DNA of 26,073 nt, taken from contig JANXVK010000001.1 of the NCBI GenBank assembly GCA_025351675.1, positions 1 to 26,073 on the forward strand, written 5' to 3'. Origin of the DNA: Rhizobacter sp. Lineage in GTDB: Bacteria > Pseudomonadota > Gammaproteobacteria > Burkholderiales > Burkholderiaceae_C. Below, one piece after another: positions 15,418 through 23,475 of the stretch; the first letter of the stretch is position 1; each line of letters opens with the position of its first letter. The position numbers and the translations under genes were made by a program. The notes under the pieces are model-generated. The model saw nothing but the letters and a program-made list of their open reading frames with translations. It ran no database searches and was not told the origin of the DNA.

Positions 15418-15720
15418 ATGGTCAAGCTCGCACTGTTCGTCCGCCTCGAAGCCAAGCCGGGCAAGGAGGCCGCGGTCGCCGATTTTCTCGCCAGCGCGCT
15501 GCCGCTCGCGAATGCCGAATCGGGCACCACCGCCTGGTTCGCGCTGAAGTTCGGCCCGTCGACTTTCGGCGTGTTCGACGCCTTCGCCGACGAAGCCGGA
15601 CGCCAGGCACACCTCACCGGCCAGATCGCCGCGGCGCTAATGGCGAATGCCGACGCCTTGCTCGCCAGCCCGCCCAACATCGAGAAGGTCGATCTGCTCG
15701 CCGCCAAGCTCCCGGGCTGA
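15418..15720 (+). CDS. Antibiotic-biosynthesis-monooxygenase (ABM) fold protein, putative quinol monooxygenase-like
   Basis: This 100-aa cytoplasmic protein has the dimeric alpha/beta-barrel ABM pattern: an opening strand KLALFVRLEAKPGKEAAVAD, then SGTTAWFALKFGPSTFGVFD, and a helix with EAGRQAHLTGQIAAAL. Members act as cofactor-free oxygenases on quinols or polyphenols, or as small stress proteins; the substrate is not readable. The ATG at 15418 has an AAGGA site seven bases upstream, whereas the longer open frame has none. It is divergent from a GlxA-type regulator, an arrangement that suggests regulation by it, and is convergent with the Nramp gene with only 9 bases between stops. Confidence 0.85.
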   Translation: MVKLALFVRLEAKPGKEAAVADFLASALPLANAESGTTAWFALKFGPSTFGVFDAFADEAGRQAHLTGQIAAALMANADALLASPPNIEKVDLLAAKLPG

Positions 15721-15729
15721 ACCTTCAAG

Positions 15730-17016
15730 TCAGCGAAGCAGATCCCACACCATCATCACGACGGCAACGAGCATCACCAGCACCGCGCCCCAACCGAAGA
15801 AGCGCGTCTTGCGCTTGACCGGCAGCGCGCCCATCACGGTGGCGTTGCCCGACAGGATCATCATCGCTACCATGATCGGCACCGCGACCACGCCGTTGAC
15901 GATCGCGCTCCAGTAGAGCGCCTTCATCGGGTCGATCGGCGTGAAGTCCAGGCCGGTGCCGACGATCGTCGCGATGCCGATGATCGCGTAGAAGCCCTTC
16001 GCCTCGCGCCAGTGCCGCTCGAGCCCCTCGGGCCAGCCGAAGGCCTCGGCCACCGCGTAGGCCGCCGACGACGCGAGCACCGGCACCGCGAGCAGGCCCG
16101 TCGCGATGATGCCGAGCGAGAACAGCGTGAACGCGAAGTCGCCGGCCAGTGGCCGCAGCGCCTCGGCGGCCTGTGCGGCGCTTTGCACGTCGGTGACGCC
16201 GGCGGTGTGCAGCACGACCGCGGCGGTCAGCATCACGAAGAACGCGATGCCGTTCGAGAACACCATGCCGATGACGGTGTCCATGCGCATGCGGCGCTTC
16301 GCGCGGCGCAGGGTCCGATCGCTCTCGCCGCCGGCCGTCACGCCTTGCAGGCGCATTTCCTCGACCTCTTGCGAGGCCTGCCAGAAGAACAGGTACGGCG
16401 AGATCGTGGTGCCGAGGATCGCCACGATCATCATCCAGAACGCCGAGCTCGGGATGATCTGTGGCAGCACCAGGTCGTGCAGCACCTTGGCCCACGGAAT
16501 GTTCACCGTGAACGCGGTCGCGACGTAGACGAACAGGCTCAGCGTCAGCCACTTCAGGATCGGCGCGAGCCGCCGGTACGGAACGAACACCTGCAGCAGC
16601 AAGGTGATCACGCCGAATGCCATCGCGTGGACGTGCGCACCGCCGCCGACCACGAGTTGCAACGCCTCGCCCATCGCGGCGATGTCGGCGGCGATGTTGA
16701 TCGTGTTCGCGATCAGCAGCAAGCCGACGATCGCGAGCACGAACGCCTTCGGCGTGTGCAGCCGCAAGTTGGCCGCGATGCCACGCCCGGATTGCCGCCC
16801 GATGCGCGCGCGGACGAGCTGGATGCCGATCATGAACGGGATCGTCAGGAACACCGTCCAGAGCACGCCGGTGCCGAACTGCGCCCCGGCTTGGGTGTAG
16901 GTCGCAATGCCCGAGGGATCGTCGTCGGCCGCCCCGGTGATCACGCCGGGGCCGACGTGCCGCAGGAACGACGGGATGCCGAGCGGCTTCGGGTGGGCGG
17001 CGTGCCGTCGGGACAT
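15730..17016 (-). CDS. Nramp-family divalent metal transporter, non-canonical metal site
   Basis: This 428-aa inner-membrane protein of about 11 helices has the LeuT-like Nramp fold. Helix 1 carries GAADDDPSGIATYTQAGAQF (28-47), corresponding to the D-P-G-N element. Helix 6 carries LGTTISPYLFFWQASQEVEE (201-220), where canonical Nramps have M-P-H. Ser206 and Tyr208 replace the methionine and histidine. The methionine selects manganese and iron over calcium and magnesium in studied Nramps, so selectivity here may differ (Mg or another ion). The ATG at 17016 was chosen for family length; the open frame to 17148 runs across the divergent promoter. It is divergent from the fused ABC permease gene and shares with it a strong dyad. 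Proton coupling is assumed from the family. Confidence 0.88.
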   Translation of the reverse strand: MSRRHAAHPKPLGIPSFLRHVGPGVITGAADDDPSGIATYTQAGAQFGTGVLWTVFLTIPFMIGIQLVRARIGRQSGRGIAANLRLHTPKAFVLAIVGLLLIANTINIAADIAAMGEALQLVVGGGAHVHAMAFGVITLLLQVFVPYRRLAPILKWLTLSLFVYVATAFTVNIPWAKVLHDLVLPQIIPSSAFWMMIVAILGTTISPYLFFWQASQEVEEMRLQGVTAGGESDRTLRRAKRRMRMDTVIGMVFSNGIAFFVMLTAAVVLHTAGVTDVQSAAQAAEALRPLAGDFAFTLFSLGIIATGLLAVPVLASSAAYAVAEAFGWPEGLERHWREAKGFYAIIGIATIVGTGLDFTPIDPMKALYWSAIVNGVVAVPIMVAMMILSGNATVMGALPVKRKTRFFGWGAVLVMLVAVVMMVWDLLR

Positions 17017-17039
17017 CGGCGATGATCCCACGCAAAGCT

Positions 17040-17057
17040 GTGCAAACCGGCTTGCAC
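17040..17057. promoter_or_regulatory. 18-bp near-perfect dyad operator in the Nramp/ABC divergent region
   Basis: GTGCAAACCGGCTTGCAC is palindromic apart from one mismatched pair. The centre is CG, and the GTGCAA/TTGCAC arms recall LacI/PurR-type operators, though no such regulator is in the window. It lies 23 bases upstream of the Nramp ATG and 80 bases upstream of the permease ATG, so one bound dimer could affect both genes. Confidence 0.6.
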
Positions 17058-17070
17058 TCGCTGCAGGGCC

Positions 17071-17088
17071 GTCATCGGCAGCGGTGAC
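17071..17088. promoter_or_regulatory. Second, imperfect dyad in the Nramp/ABC divergent region
   Basis: GTCATCGGCAGCGGTGAC has symmetric GTCA/TGAC ends and inner CG/CG matches. It is weaker than the dyad 13 bases to its left. It may be a second regulator site for the ABC genes or chance. Confidence 0.35.
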
Positions 17089-17105
17089 AATCGCGTGTCC
17101 CGCCA

Positions 17106-17121
17106 AGCCCCAAACGGGGCT
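17106..17121 (+). other. Small hairpin in the probable leader of the ABC permease gene
   Basis: AGCCCC (17106-17111) and GGGGCT (17116-17121) form a perfect 6-bp stem with an AAAC loop, 16 bases before the permease ATG. The start codon has no good Shine-Dalgarno sequence, so a leader structure could influence initiation. It does not match a riboswitch family I know. Confidence 0.4.
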
Positions 17122-17137
17122 CCACCCAATTGCCCCG

Positions 17138-18865
17138 ATGACGACCAAGCGCTTCTTCCCCCGTCAGGTGGTCGAGTCCAGCGGCAACCGCTGGGACTGG
17201 GCCTTGCTGCCGCTCGTGCTCGCGCTGCTGGTGTTGCTCGCCTACGGCGGCTCGCAGATGGCGCGCCCGTATCAGGTGGGCGAGACACTGCCGCTCACGC
17301 TCGACCCGGTTGTGCTGCCGTACTACCTGATGCGCACGACCCTGCGCATGTTCATCGCGATGGGCTGCTCGTTGGTCTTCGCGTGCGTGTTCGCGGTGCT
17401 GGCGGCGAAGTACAAAGCCGCCGAGAAGCTGCTGGTGCCGCTGCTCGACATCCTGCAGTCGATCCCGATCCTGGGGTTTCAGGCGATCGCGGTGGCGCCG
17501 TTCATCCTGCTGTTCCCGGGCAACCTGTTCGGCGTGGAGTGCGCGGCGATCTTCGCGATCTTCACCTCACAAGCCTGGAACATGGCGTTCAGCATGTACC
17601 AGTCGCTCAAGACCGTGCCGGGCGAGCTGAAGGAGGCCGCGGCCGTGTTCCAGCTCTCGGGCTGGCAGCGCTTCTGGCGCCTCGAGCTGCCGTTCGCGAT
17701 GCCGGGACTGCTGTGGAACATGATGATGTCGATGTCGGGCGGCTGGTTCTTCGTGGTCGCGTCGGAGGCGATCTCGGTCGCCAACCAGGACATCAAGCTG
17801 CCCGGCGTCGGCTCGTACATCGCGCTGGCGATCGAGCAGAAGAACCTCGGCGCGATCGGCTGGGCGATCTTCGGCATGCTCGTCGGCATCACGCTGTACG
17901 ACCAGCTCTTCTTCCGCCCGCTGCTGGCCTGGGCCGACAAGTTCCGCTTCGAGGAAGGCAGCCAGGAGAGCGCGCCGAGTTCATGGCTGCTCACGTGGCT
18001 GCGCCGCACCGACCGGCTGCAGGCGATGTTCCTGCGCGCGGGCGGTGTGTTGCAGCGCTCGTTCCGCGTCTTCAAGCGCAGCTACGACGGCACCTCGATC
18101 CGCGCCCGCGCCGCGCCGCCGAACAGCGGGTGGTCGCGCGCCTGGGACGCGCTCGTCGCGGCCGCGGTGCTGCTCGCGGTCTGGCGGCTGATCGATTTCG
18201 TGCACGCCGAGGTCGGCCTCGCCGAGGTGCTGCACGTGTTCATGCTCGGCTGCTTCACGATGCTGCGCGTGCTGGTGCTGATCGCGATCGCCGCGGTGGT
18301 CTGGGTGCCCATCGGCATCTGGATCGGCATGAACCCGCGCTGGGCCGGCCGGCTGCAGGCGGTGGCGCAGTTTCTGGCCGCATTCCCGGTCAACCTCGTG
18401 TTCCCGCTCGTCGTCGTCGGCATCGTGCACTGGGAGCTGAACCCGAGCATCTGGCTCTCGCCGCTGATGGTGCTGGGCACGCAGTGGTACATCCTGTTCA
18501 ACGTGATCGCCGGCGCCTCGACGGTGCCGACCGAGCTGCGCTACGCGGCCCAGAACCTCGGCCTCTCCGGCTGGCTCAAGTGGCGCCGCTACCTGCTGCC
18601 CGCCGTGTTCCCGAGCTTCGTGACCGGCGCCATCACCGCCAGCGGCGGCTCGTGGAACGCGAGCATCGTGGCCGAGTACGTGACCTGGGGCGACACCACG
18701 CTGCAGGCGCAGGGCCTGGGCAGCTACATCCGCCAGATGACGACGACCGGCGATTTCCCGCGCATCGCGCTCGGCATCGGCGTGATGTGCGTGTTCGTGA
18801 TGGGCATGAACCACTTCGTCTGGCGGCGGCTCTACCGCATGGCCGAAGACCGCCTGCACTTCTAG
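17138..18865 (+). CDS. ABC transporter permease with two fused transmembrane units (NitT/TauT/SsuC type)
   Basis: This 575-aa inner-membrane protein contains two binding-protein-dependent permease domains in one chain. The first (about 60-285) has the EAA-type loop ELKEAAAVFQLSGWQRFWRL. The second (about 345-570) has the matching ELRYAAQNLGLSGWLKWRRY loop. A basic cytoplasmic linker lies near 290-340. Each EAA loop contacts the ATPase, so a single chain can supply both halves of the channel. The family imports sulfonates, nitrate or other small anions, or metals; substrate is not evident. The ATG at 17138 gives MTTKRFF and lacks a clear ribosome site; the frame is open upstream to 16907 across the promoter and the Nramp start. 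The ATPase gene follows by 25 bases, and no binding-protein gene is present. Confidence 0.9.
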   Translation: MTTKRFFPRQVVESSGNRWDWALLPLVLALLVLLAYGGSQMARPYQVGETLPLTLDPVVLPYYLMRTTLRMFIAMGCSLVFACVFAVLAAKYKAAEKLLVPLLDILQSIPILGFQAIAVAPFILLFPGNLFGVECAAIFAIFTSQAWNMAFSMYQSLKTVPGELKEAAAVFQLSGWQRFWRLELPFAMPGLLWNMMMSMSGGWFFVVASEAISVANQDIKLPGVGSYIALAIEQKNLGAIGWAIFGMLVGITLYDQLFFRPLLAWADKFRFEEGSQESAPSSWLLTWLRRTDRLQAMFLRAGGVLQRSFRVFKRSYDGTSIRARAAPPNSGWSRAWDALVAAAVLLAVWRLIDFVHAEVGLAEVLHVFMLGCFTMLRVLVLIAIAAVVWVPIGIWIGMNPRWAGRLQAVAQFLAAFPVNLVFPLVVVGIVHWELNPSIWLSPLMVLGTQWYILFNVIAGASTVPTELRYAAQNLGLSGWLKWRRYLLPAVFPSFVTGAITASGGSWNASIVAEYVTWGDTTLQAQGLGSYIRQMTTTGDFPRIALGIGVMCVFVMGMNHFVWRRLYRMAEDRLHF

Positions 18866-18890
18866 TGACCAGAGACTGAAAGACTGACCC

Positions 18891-20207
18891 ATGGCCCACG
18901 CCATCGTTGAACTCAAGAATGTCGGCAAGTCGTTCAAGTCGGCCGACGGCCGCTTGCGCTCGGTGCTCGAAGGCGTCGACTTCCGTCTGGCCGAAGGCGA
19001 GATCGTCTCGCTGCTCGGCCAGAGCGGCTCGGGCAAGTCGACCATGCTGCGCATCATGGCCGGGCTGATCCCGGCCGACACCGGTGAGGTGCGGCTGCGC
19101 GACCAGCCGCTGTACGGCCCGGCGCGCGGCGTCAGCATGGTGTTCCAGTCGTTCGCGCTGTTTCCGTGGCTCACGGTGCAGGCGAATGTCGAGCTCGGGC
19201 TGGAGGCGCGTGGCGTCGCGCCCGCCGAACGCGAGCGCCGCGCCGAGGCCGCGATCAAGCTGATCGGCCTGACCGGCTTCGAGGGTGCGCTGCCGCGCGA
19301 ACTGTCGGGCGGGATGCGCCAGCGCGTCGGCATCGCGCGCGCGCTCGTCGTCGAGCCCGAGGTGCTGCTGATGGACGAGGCCTTTTCGGCGCTGGATGTG
19401 CTGACCGGCGAGCGCCTGCGCGAAGACATCCTCGAGCTCTGGACCTCGAAGGCAATGCCGACGAAAGCGATCCTCGTCGTCTCGCACAACATCGAAGAAG
19501 CCGTGCTGATGGCCGACCGCGTGCTGATCTTCGCGAGCGACCCGGGCCGCGTTCGTTTTCAGCTCGCGGTGCAGTTGCCGCGCCCGCGCAACCCCGAGAG
19601 CGCCGAGGTGCGGCAGCTGATCGACGAGGTCTACGCGCTGATGACGGTCGGCCGCGCGAGCCGGGGCCGCACGCCGGAGGAGCCGGTCACGCTGCAGCTC
19701 GGCGAGCGCCTGCCCGAGGCCGACATCGGCCGCATGGAAGGCCTGCTGGAGCTGCTCGCCGGCGACACCTTCGAGGGCCGTGCCGACCTGCCGCGGCTCG
19801 CCGAGGAAACCGAACTCACCGACGACGAGCTGCTGCCGCTCGCGCAAGCCGTCTCGCTGCTCGGCCTCGCGCAGCTCGCGCAGGGCGACCTGCATCTCAC
19901 GCCGCTCGGCCGGCGCTACGTCGACGGCGAACACACAGTGCGGCAATCGCTGTTCGGCCAGCAACTGCTCGCGCACGTGCCGCTCGCCGCGCACATCCGC
20001 CACAGCCTCGAACAGGAAGCCTCGGGCGAGCTGCCGGAAGAGCCGTTCCTGCGCCTGCTCAGCGAAACGCTCGACGCCGCCGAGGCCGAGCGCGTGCTGC
20101 GCACCGCGATCGAATGGGGCCGGCACGGCGAGGTGTTCGAGTACAATTACACGACCGGCCTGATCCATTTGCCGGAAGGCGAGGCTGCTGCCGAGCCGGC
20201 TGCCTGA
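18891..20207 (+). CDS. ABC transporter ATPase with C-terminal AAA-associated domain
   Basis: This 438-aa protein joins a TauB/SsuB-like ATPase (1 to about 255) to an extra C-terminal domain. Walker A is GQSGSGKST (43-51), the Q-loop is in [10 protein letters not shown], the signature LSGGMRQR starts at 138, Walker B is [12 protein letters not shown] (158-169), and the H-loop His is 199. The C-terminal part (about 270-428) is helical and matches the AAA-associated C-terminal domain pattern: [16 protein letters not shown], then [11 protein letters not shown], and [15 protein letters not shown] near the end. That domain is thought to regulate ATPases of this group. It should power the fused permease encoded 25 bases upstream. 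The ATG at 18891 is preceded only by a weak GAAAG. Confidence 0.92.
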   Translation: MAHAIVELKNVGKSFKSADGRLRSVLEGVDFRLAEGEIVSLLGQSGSGKSTMLRIMAGLIPADTGEVRLRDQPLYGPARGVSMVFQSFALFPWLTVQANVELGLEARGVAPAERERRAEAAIKLIGLTGFEGALPRELSGGMRQRVGIARALVVEPEVLLMDEAFSALDVLTGERLREDILELWTSKAMPTKAILVVSHNIEEAVLMADRVLIFASDPGRVRFQLAVQLPRPRNPESAEVRQLIDEVYALMTVGRASRGRTPEEPVTLQLGERLPEADIGRMEGLLELLAGDTFEGRADLPRLAEETELTDDELLPLAQAVSLLGLAQLAQGDLHLTPLGRRYVDGEHTVRQSLFGQQLLAHVPLAAHIRHSLEQEASGELPEEPFLRLLSETLDAAEAERVLRTAIEWGRHGEVFEYNYTTGLIHLPEGEAAAEPAA

Positions 20208-20226
20208 ACGCCCTGAGAGGCGACCG

Positions 20227-21430
20227 ATAGCACTGAACCGCATCGCGCTCGCCCGGCGCTCTTCGCCACAGGCGCCGCCTCCGCCGCCCGAGTCAAGCTG
20301 CGCATCCTGGAGACCACCGATCTCCACATGAACCTGCTGAGCTGCGACTACTACCAAGACACGGCGACCGACCAGTACGGCCTCGCCCGCACGATCACCT
20401 TGATCAAGGCGGCGCGCGCCGAGGCGCCGAACAGCCTGCTGTTCGACAACGGCGACCTGCTGCAGGGCAACCCGCTCGGCGACGTGGTCGCGAAGGTCGC
20501 ACCGCTGAAAGACGGGCAGGTGCACCCGGCCTGCAAGGCGACGAACCAGCTCGGCCACGACGCCGCCAACCTCGGCAACCACGACTTCAACTACGGCCGG
20601 TCGTTCCTGCGCCGCGAGCTGATCGATGCGGAGGGCAAGAAGCACCCGATCAAGGTCGGCGTGATCGGCTTCGTGCCGCCGCAGATCATGCAGTGGGGCA
20701 AGACGAATGTAGAAGGCCGGGTCGTCGTGCGCGACATGGCCGCGACCGCACGCAAGTACGTGCCCGAGATGCGCGGGACGACTACACCGACATCCCGGCC
20801 GGCACGCTGGCGTTTCGGAACGTCCCTGACCTCTACATGTACCCGAACACGCCGAAGGCAGTGCTGCTGACCGGCGCGCAAGTGCGCGAGTGGATCGAGA
20901 TGTCGGCCGAGCAATTTTGGCGCATCGACCCGAAAGGCGCGGCGACGCAGCCGCTGCTCGACGAAGGCTTTCGCTCCTGCAACTTCGACACGCTCGACGG
21001 CGTGACGTATCAATTCGACCTGACGCAGCCCGCGCGCCACGACGGCAACGGCAAGCGCGTGGCGCCCGATGCGCACCGCGTGCAGAACCTGCGCGTGGCC
21101 GGGATGCTGGTCGCGGCGGATGCCAAATTCATCGTCGCGACCAACAACTACCGCGCGTTCGGCGGCGGCAACTTTCCGGGTCTCGACGGCACGAACGTCG
21201 TCGACTCGCCCGACGGGAGCCGCCAGATCGTCGTCGACTGCCTCGCGCAGGTTGCCGGCCCGGTGAATCCGAGCGTCGACCGAAATTGGAGTGTTCAGCC
21301 GGTGCTTGGTGTGGCCATGACCTTTCGCACCGGCGCCGCGGCGACGCGCTACCTCGCGCGCCACCCGAACATCCGGCTGATCGAGGACAACGGCGACGGC
21401 TCGGCCTCGTTCGATTTCGTCGGCAACTGA
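20227..21430 (+). pseudogene. cpdB-like 2',3'-cyclic-nucleotide phosphodiesterase/3'-nucleotidase pseudogene with internal deletion
   Basis: Two frames encode the two ends of a CpdB-type periplasmic enzyme. Frame one reads the metallophosphatase part: LRILETTDLHMNLLS, FDNGDLLQGNPLGD and NLGNHDFNYG, up to YVPEMR near 20774. The next codons, in another frame, read RDDYTDIPAG and continue through the substrate-binding domain to a TGA at 21430. About 390 residues remain of a family length near 650, so some 250 central residues are gone. The N-terminus is also damaged: a signal peptide is recognisable as ALNRIALA then ALFATGAASAA with a one-base shift near 20254, and no ATG/GTG/TTG precedes it in frame (ATA at 20227 may be a lost start). 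The metal-site residues of the first half survive, but the enzyme should be inactive. Confidence 0.85.
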
Positions 21431-21476
21431 GCGAAGGCGCCGGGCGCAGCGGCTCGTGCGCGCGAGGCGCCGTCCG

Positions 21477-21950
21477 TCAACCCGCCGCAGCCCGCTCCAG
21501 GGCCGCGATGTCGAGCTTGATCATCTCCATCATCGCGTTCATCGCACGGTCGGCGCGCGCCGGATCCTTGTCCTGCAGCAGGCCGATGAGCCGTTCCGGC
21601 ACGATCTGCCACGAGACGCCGAAGCGGTCGGTCAGCCAGCCGCACTGCACCGGCGCGCCGCCGCCGGCAAGGAGCGCGTCCCAGTAGTGGTCGACCTCGG
21701 CCTGCGTCGTGCAGTTGACGACCAGCGAGACCGCCGGCGTGAACCGGTATTGCGGCCCGCCGTTCAGCGCCATGAAGGTCTGGCCGGCAATCTCGAAGGT
21801 GCAGGTCAGCACCGAACCTTTCTGGCCGTGACCGGCGTCGCCCCACAGCAGCACGTCGGTCTTCTTCGCGTCGGGGAAGATGCCCATGTAGAAGTTCATC
21901 GCCGCTTCGGCATTGCCGTCGAACCACAGGCAGGGGTGAATTTTCTGCAT
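21477..21950 (-). CDS. VOC-superfamily protein, PhnB / 3-dmu-9_3-mt type
   Basis: This 157-aa cytoplasmic protein opens MQKIHPCLWFDGNAEAAMNF and contains GQTFMALNGGPQYRFTPAVS and DRFGVSWQIVPERL, the pattern of the PhnB-like branch of the vicinal-oxygen-chelate superfamily. Such proteins are dimers of beta-alpha-beta-beta-beta modules; most are of unknown substrate despite the methyltransferase label in domain databases. The ATG at 21950 has an AAAGGAG site six bases upstream, which decides it against the longer open frame to 22013. It is convergent with the cpdB-like remnant. The 131 bases upstream to the alkB stop hold its promoter, but no clear -35/-10 pair was found. Confidence 0.88.
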   Translation of the reverse strand: MQKIHPCLWFDGNAEAAMNFYMGIFPDAKKTDVLLWGDAGHGQKGSVLTCTFEIAGQTFMALNGGPQYRFTPAVSLVVNCTTQAEVDHYWDALLAGGGAPVQCGWLTDRFGVSWQIVPERLIGLLQDKDPARADRAMNAMMEMIKLDIAALERAAAG

Positions 21951-22081
21951 CGAAGTCTCCTTTCGGTCGGGTCGCCTGGCAGGCATCGCTGCTGTTGACG
22001 GTGACGCTGCCACTCATCGGCTGAAAGCGCGTCGTCTCGCCGTCCCGGTACTCCCAGGCGAGCGCCGGCGCGCTGAACCGC

Positions 22082-22750
22082 TCAGGGGGTGTGAATGAGC
22101 CCGGCGCGCCGAAACGTCAGGTTGATGCGCTGTTTCCCAAGCAGCGCATGCTCGCCCTCGGCCAGCGGCAGCACGCCGTGGAAGCGCAGCCGCGACGGGC
22201 CACCCCAGACGACGACATCGCCGTGGCGCAGTTGGGTTCGCATCGCCTTGTCGGCGCGGTTCAATCCACCGAACAGAAAGACAGCCGGCAAGCCGAGCGA
22301 GACCGACACGATCGGCGCGCCGTGGTCGTGCTCGTCGCGGTCCTGGTGCAGCGAGAGCTTCGCGCCGGGTTCGTAGCGGTTGATCAGACAGGCATCGGGC
22401 ACGAAGCCCTCGAAGCCGGCGCGCGACGCGGCCTGCGCGGCGAGCCGCGTGAACGATGCAGGCATCGCAGGCCACGGCGCACCGCGTTCGGGGTCGACCC
22501 GGTCGTAGCGGTAGCCGCGCCGGTCGCTGACCCAGCCGAGCGCGCCGCAGTTCGTCATCGCGACCGACATGCGCAGGCCGCCGGGGGTGATCAGGTGGCG
22601 CAGCGGCGCGGCGGCGATCACGGCTCGCACGTCGGCCAGCAATTCCTCCTGCATCGGCCGCGCGAAGCCGCGCAACACCATCGCACCATCGGCCAACGGC
22701 TCGGCCGCGGGTTCGGCATCGCCCCGCGCGTCGAACAGGTCGAAGGTCAT
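22082..22750 (-). CDS. alkB: DNA/RNA oxidative demethylase AlkB
   Basis: This 222-aa protein is close to the 216 aa of E. coli AlkB. It removes 1-methyladenine and 3-methylcytosine lesions using Fe(II), oxygen and 2-oxoglutarate. Iron ligands are His135 and Asp137 (LSLHQDRDEHDH) and His191 (RFHGV). The 2-oxoglutarate-binding R-x-N-x-x-x-R motif is at 208-214 (RINLTFR). The substrate-side segment CLINRYEPGAKLSLHQD matches AlkB. The ATG at 22750 was chosen; a GTG at 22777 would overlap the preceding stop as GTGA and add 9 residues, a real alternative. It is the third gene of the ada operon, so induction by methylated Ada is expected. Confidence 0.94.
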   Translation of the reverse strand: MTFDLFDARGDAEPAAEPLADGAMVLRGFARPMQEELLADVRAVIAAAPLRHLITPGGLRMSVAMTNCGALGWVSDRRGYRYDRVDPERGAPWPAMPASFTRLAAQAASRAGFEGFVPDACLINRYEPGAKLSLHQDRDEHDHGAPIVSVSLGLPAVFLFGGLNRADKAMRTQLRHGDVVVWGGPSRLRFHGVLPLAEGEHALLGKQRINLTFRRAGLIHTP

Positions 22751-22773
22751 CTGTGCGGACTCGTTCTGATCCG

Positions 22774-23475
22774 TCACGCCGCGTCGTGAAACACGATGCC
22801 CGCCGTGTGCCGACGGCCCGAGCGCACGCGGCTCACGCCGTGCCGCAGGTTCACGCGGTAGACGCCGCGCGTGCCCTGCACCGGGCGGTTGTGGACCGCT
22901 ATCACGGCGGCGTCGCCTTGCCGCAGCGGCACGACATGCGGGCGCGACTGCATGCGCGGGCGCTGCTCGGTCATCACGAACTCGCCGCCGGTGAAATCGC
23001 GGCCGGGCTCGGAGAGCAGCACCACGACCTGCAGCGGGAACACGTGCGCACCGTACACGTCCTGGTGCAGGCAGTTGTAGTCGCCCTCGCCGTACTGCAG
23101 CAGCAGCGGCGTCGGCCGGGTCTGGCCGTCGGCGTGGCAGCGTTCGATGAAGGCGGCGTGGCAATCGGGGAAGCGCGCCTCGATACCCATCGACTCGTGC
23201 CAGCGGTTCGCGATCGGTGCGAGCTTCGGGTACAGCGCCGCGCGCAACTGCGCGACGAAGCCGGGCAGCGGGTAGCTGAAGTATTTGTACTCGCCGCGGC
23301 CGAAGCCGTGGCGGCCCATCACGACGCGGCTGCGAAAGCCTTGCTCGCTCGCGTACATCTCCGCGAGCGCGAGGCACTGTTCTGGCAAGAGCAAGCCGGC
23401 GATCGTCGCGCTGCCTTGCTCGTCGAGCTCGTCGCCGACACCTGCCCAATCGACAGCATCGATGCGCGCGTTCAT
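22774..23475 (-). CDS. 2OG-Fe(II) oxygenase of the alkylation-repair-associated family (Oxygenase-NA type)
   Basis: This 233-aa protein has the double-stranded beta-helix iron site His137-x-Asp139 (NCLHQDVYG) and a distal His212 (NLRHGVSRV), with a nearby arginine (Arg216 or Arg218) to hold 2-oxoglutarate. FTGGEFVMTEQRPR (161-174) is a conserved family block. It resembles the COG3826-type proteins predicted to act on nucleic acids, whose genes are often found with ada and alkB. The start ATG at 23475 overlaps the ada stop as ATGA, and the product has family length. The role in repair is an inference from its position between ada and alkB. The exact lesion or substrate is unknown. No secretion signal is present. 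Confidence 0.9.
   Translation of the reverse strand: MNARIDAVDWAGVGDELDEQGSATIAGLLLPEQCLALAEMYASEQGFRSRVVMGRHGFGRGEYKYFSYPLPGFVAQLRAALYPKLAPIANRWHESMGIEARFPDCHAAFIERCHADGQTRPTPLLLQYGEGDYNCLHQDVYGAHVFPLQVVVLLSEPGRDFTGGEFVMTEQRPRMQSRPHVVPLRQGDAAVIAVHNRPVQGTRGVYRVNLRHGVSRVRSGRRHTAGIVFHDAA

Noticed and set aside
17017..17137. Manganese (yybP-ykoY) riboswitch upstream of the transporter genes
   Set aside because: The conserved internal-loop sequences of that class are not visible; only a small hairpin and dyads are present.
18633..20645. A 670-codon minus-strand open frame opposite the ABC genes
   Set aside because: It overlaps two well-supported genes and has a composition typical of a shadow frame. 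No domain is visible.
21436..21471. GGCGCC inverted repeats between the cpdB-like remnant and the VOC gene as a terminator
   Set aside because: Arms are only 6 bp and each is self-palindromic, the loop is 24 bases and there is no T-run.
21951..22081. Coding-like peptide ALAWEYRDGETTRFQP on the minus strand between alkB and the VOC gene
   Set aside because: It reads like the end of a protein but I recognise no family, it has no start and is under 45 codons. Possible remnant, not supported enough to list as a gene.
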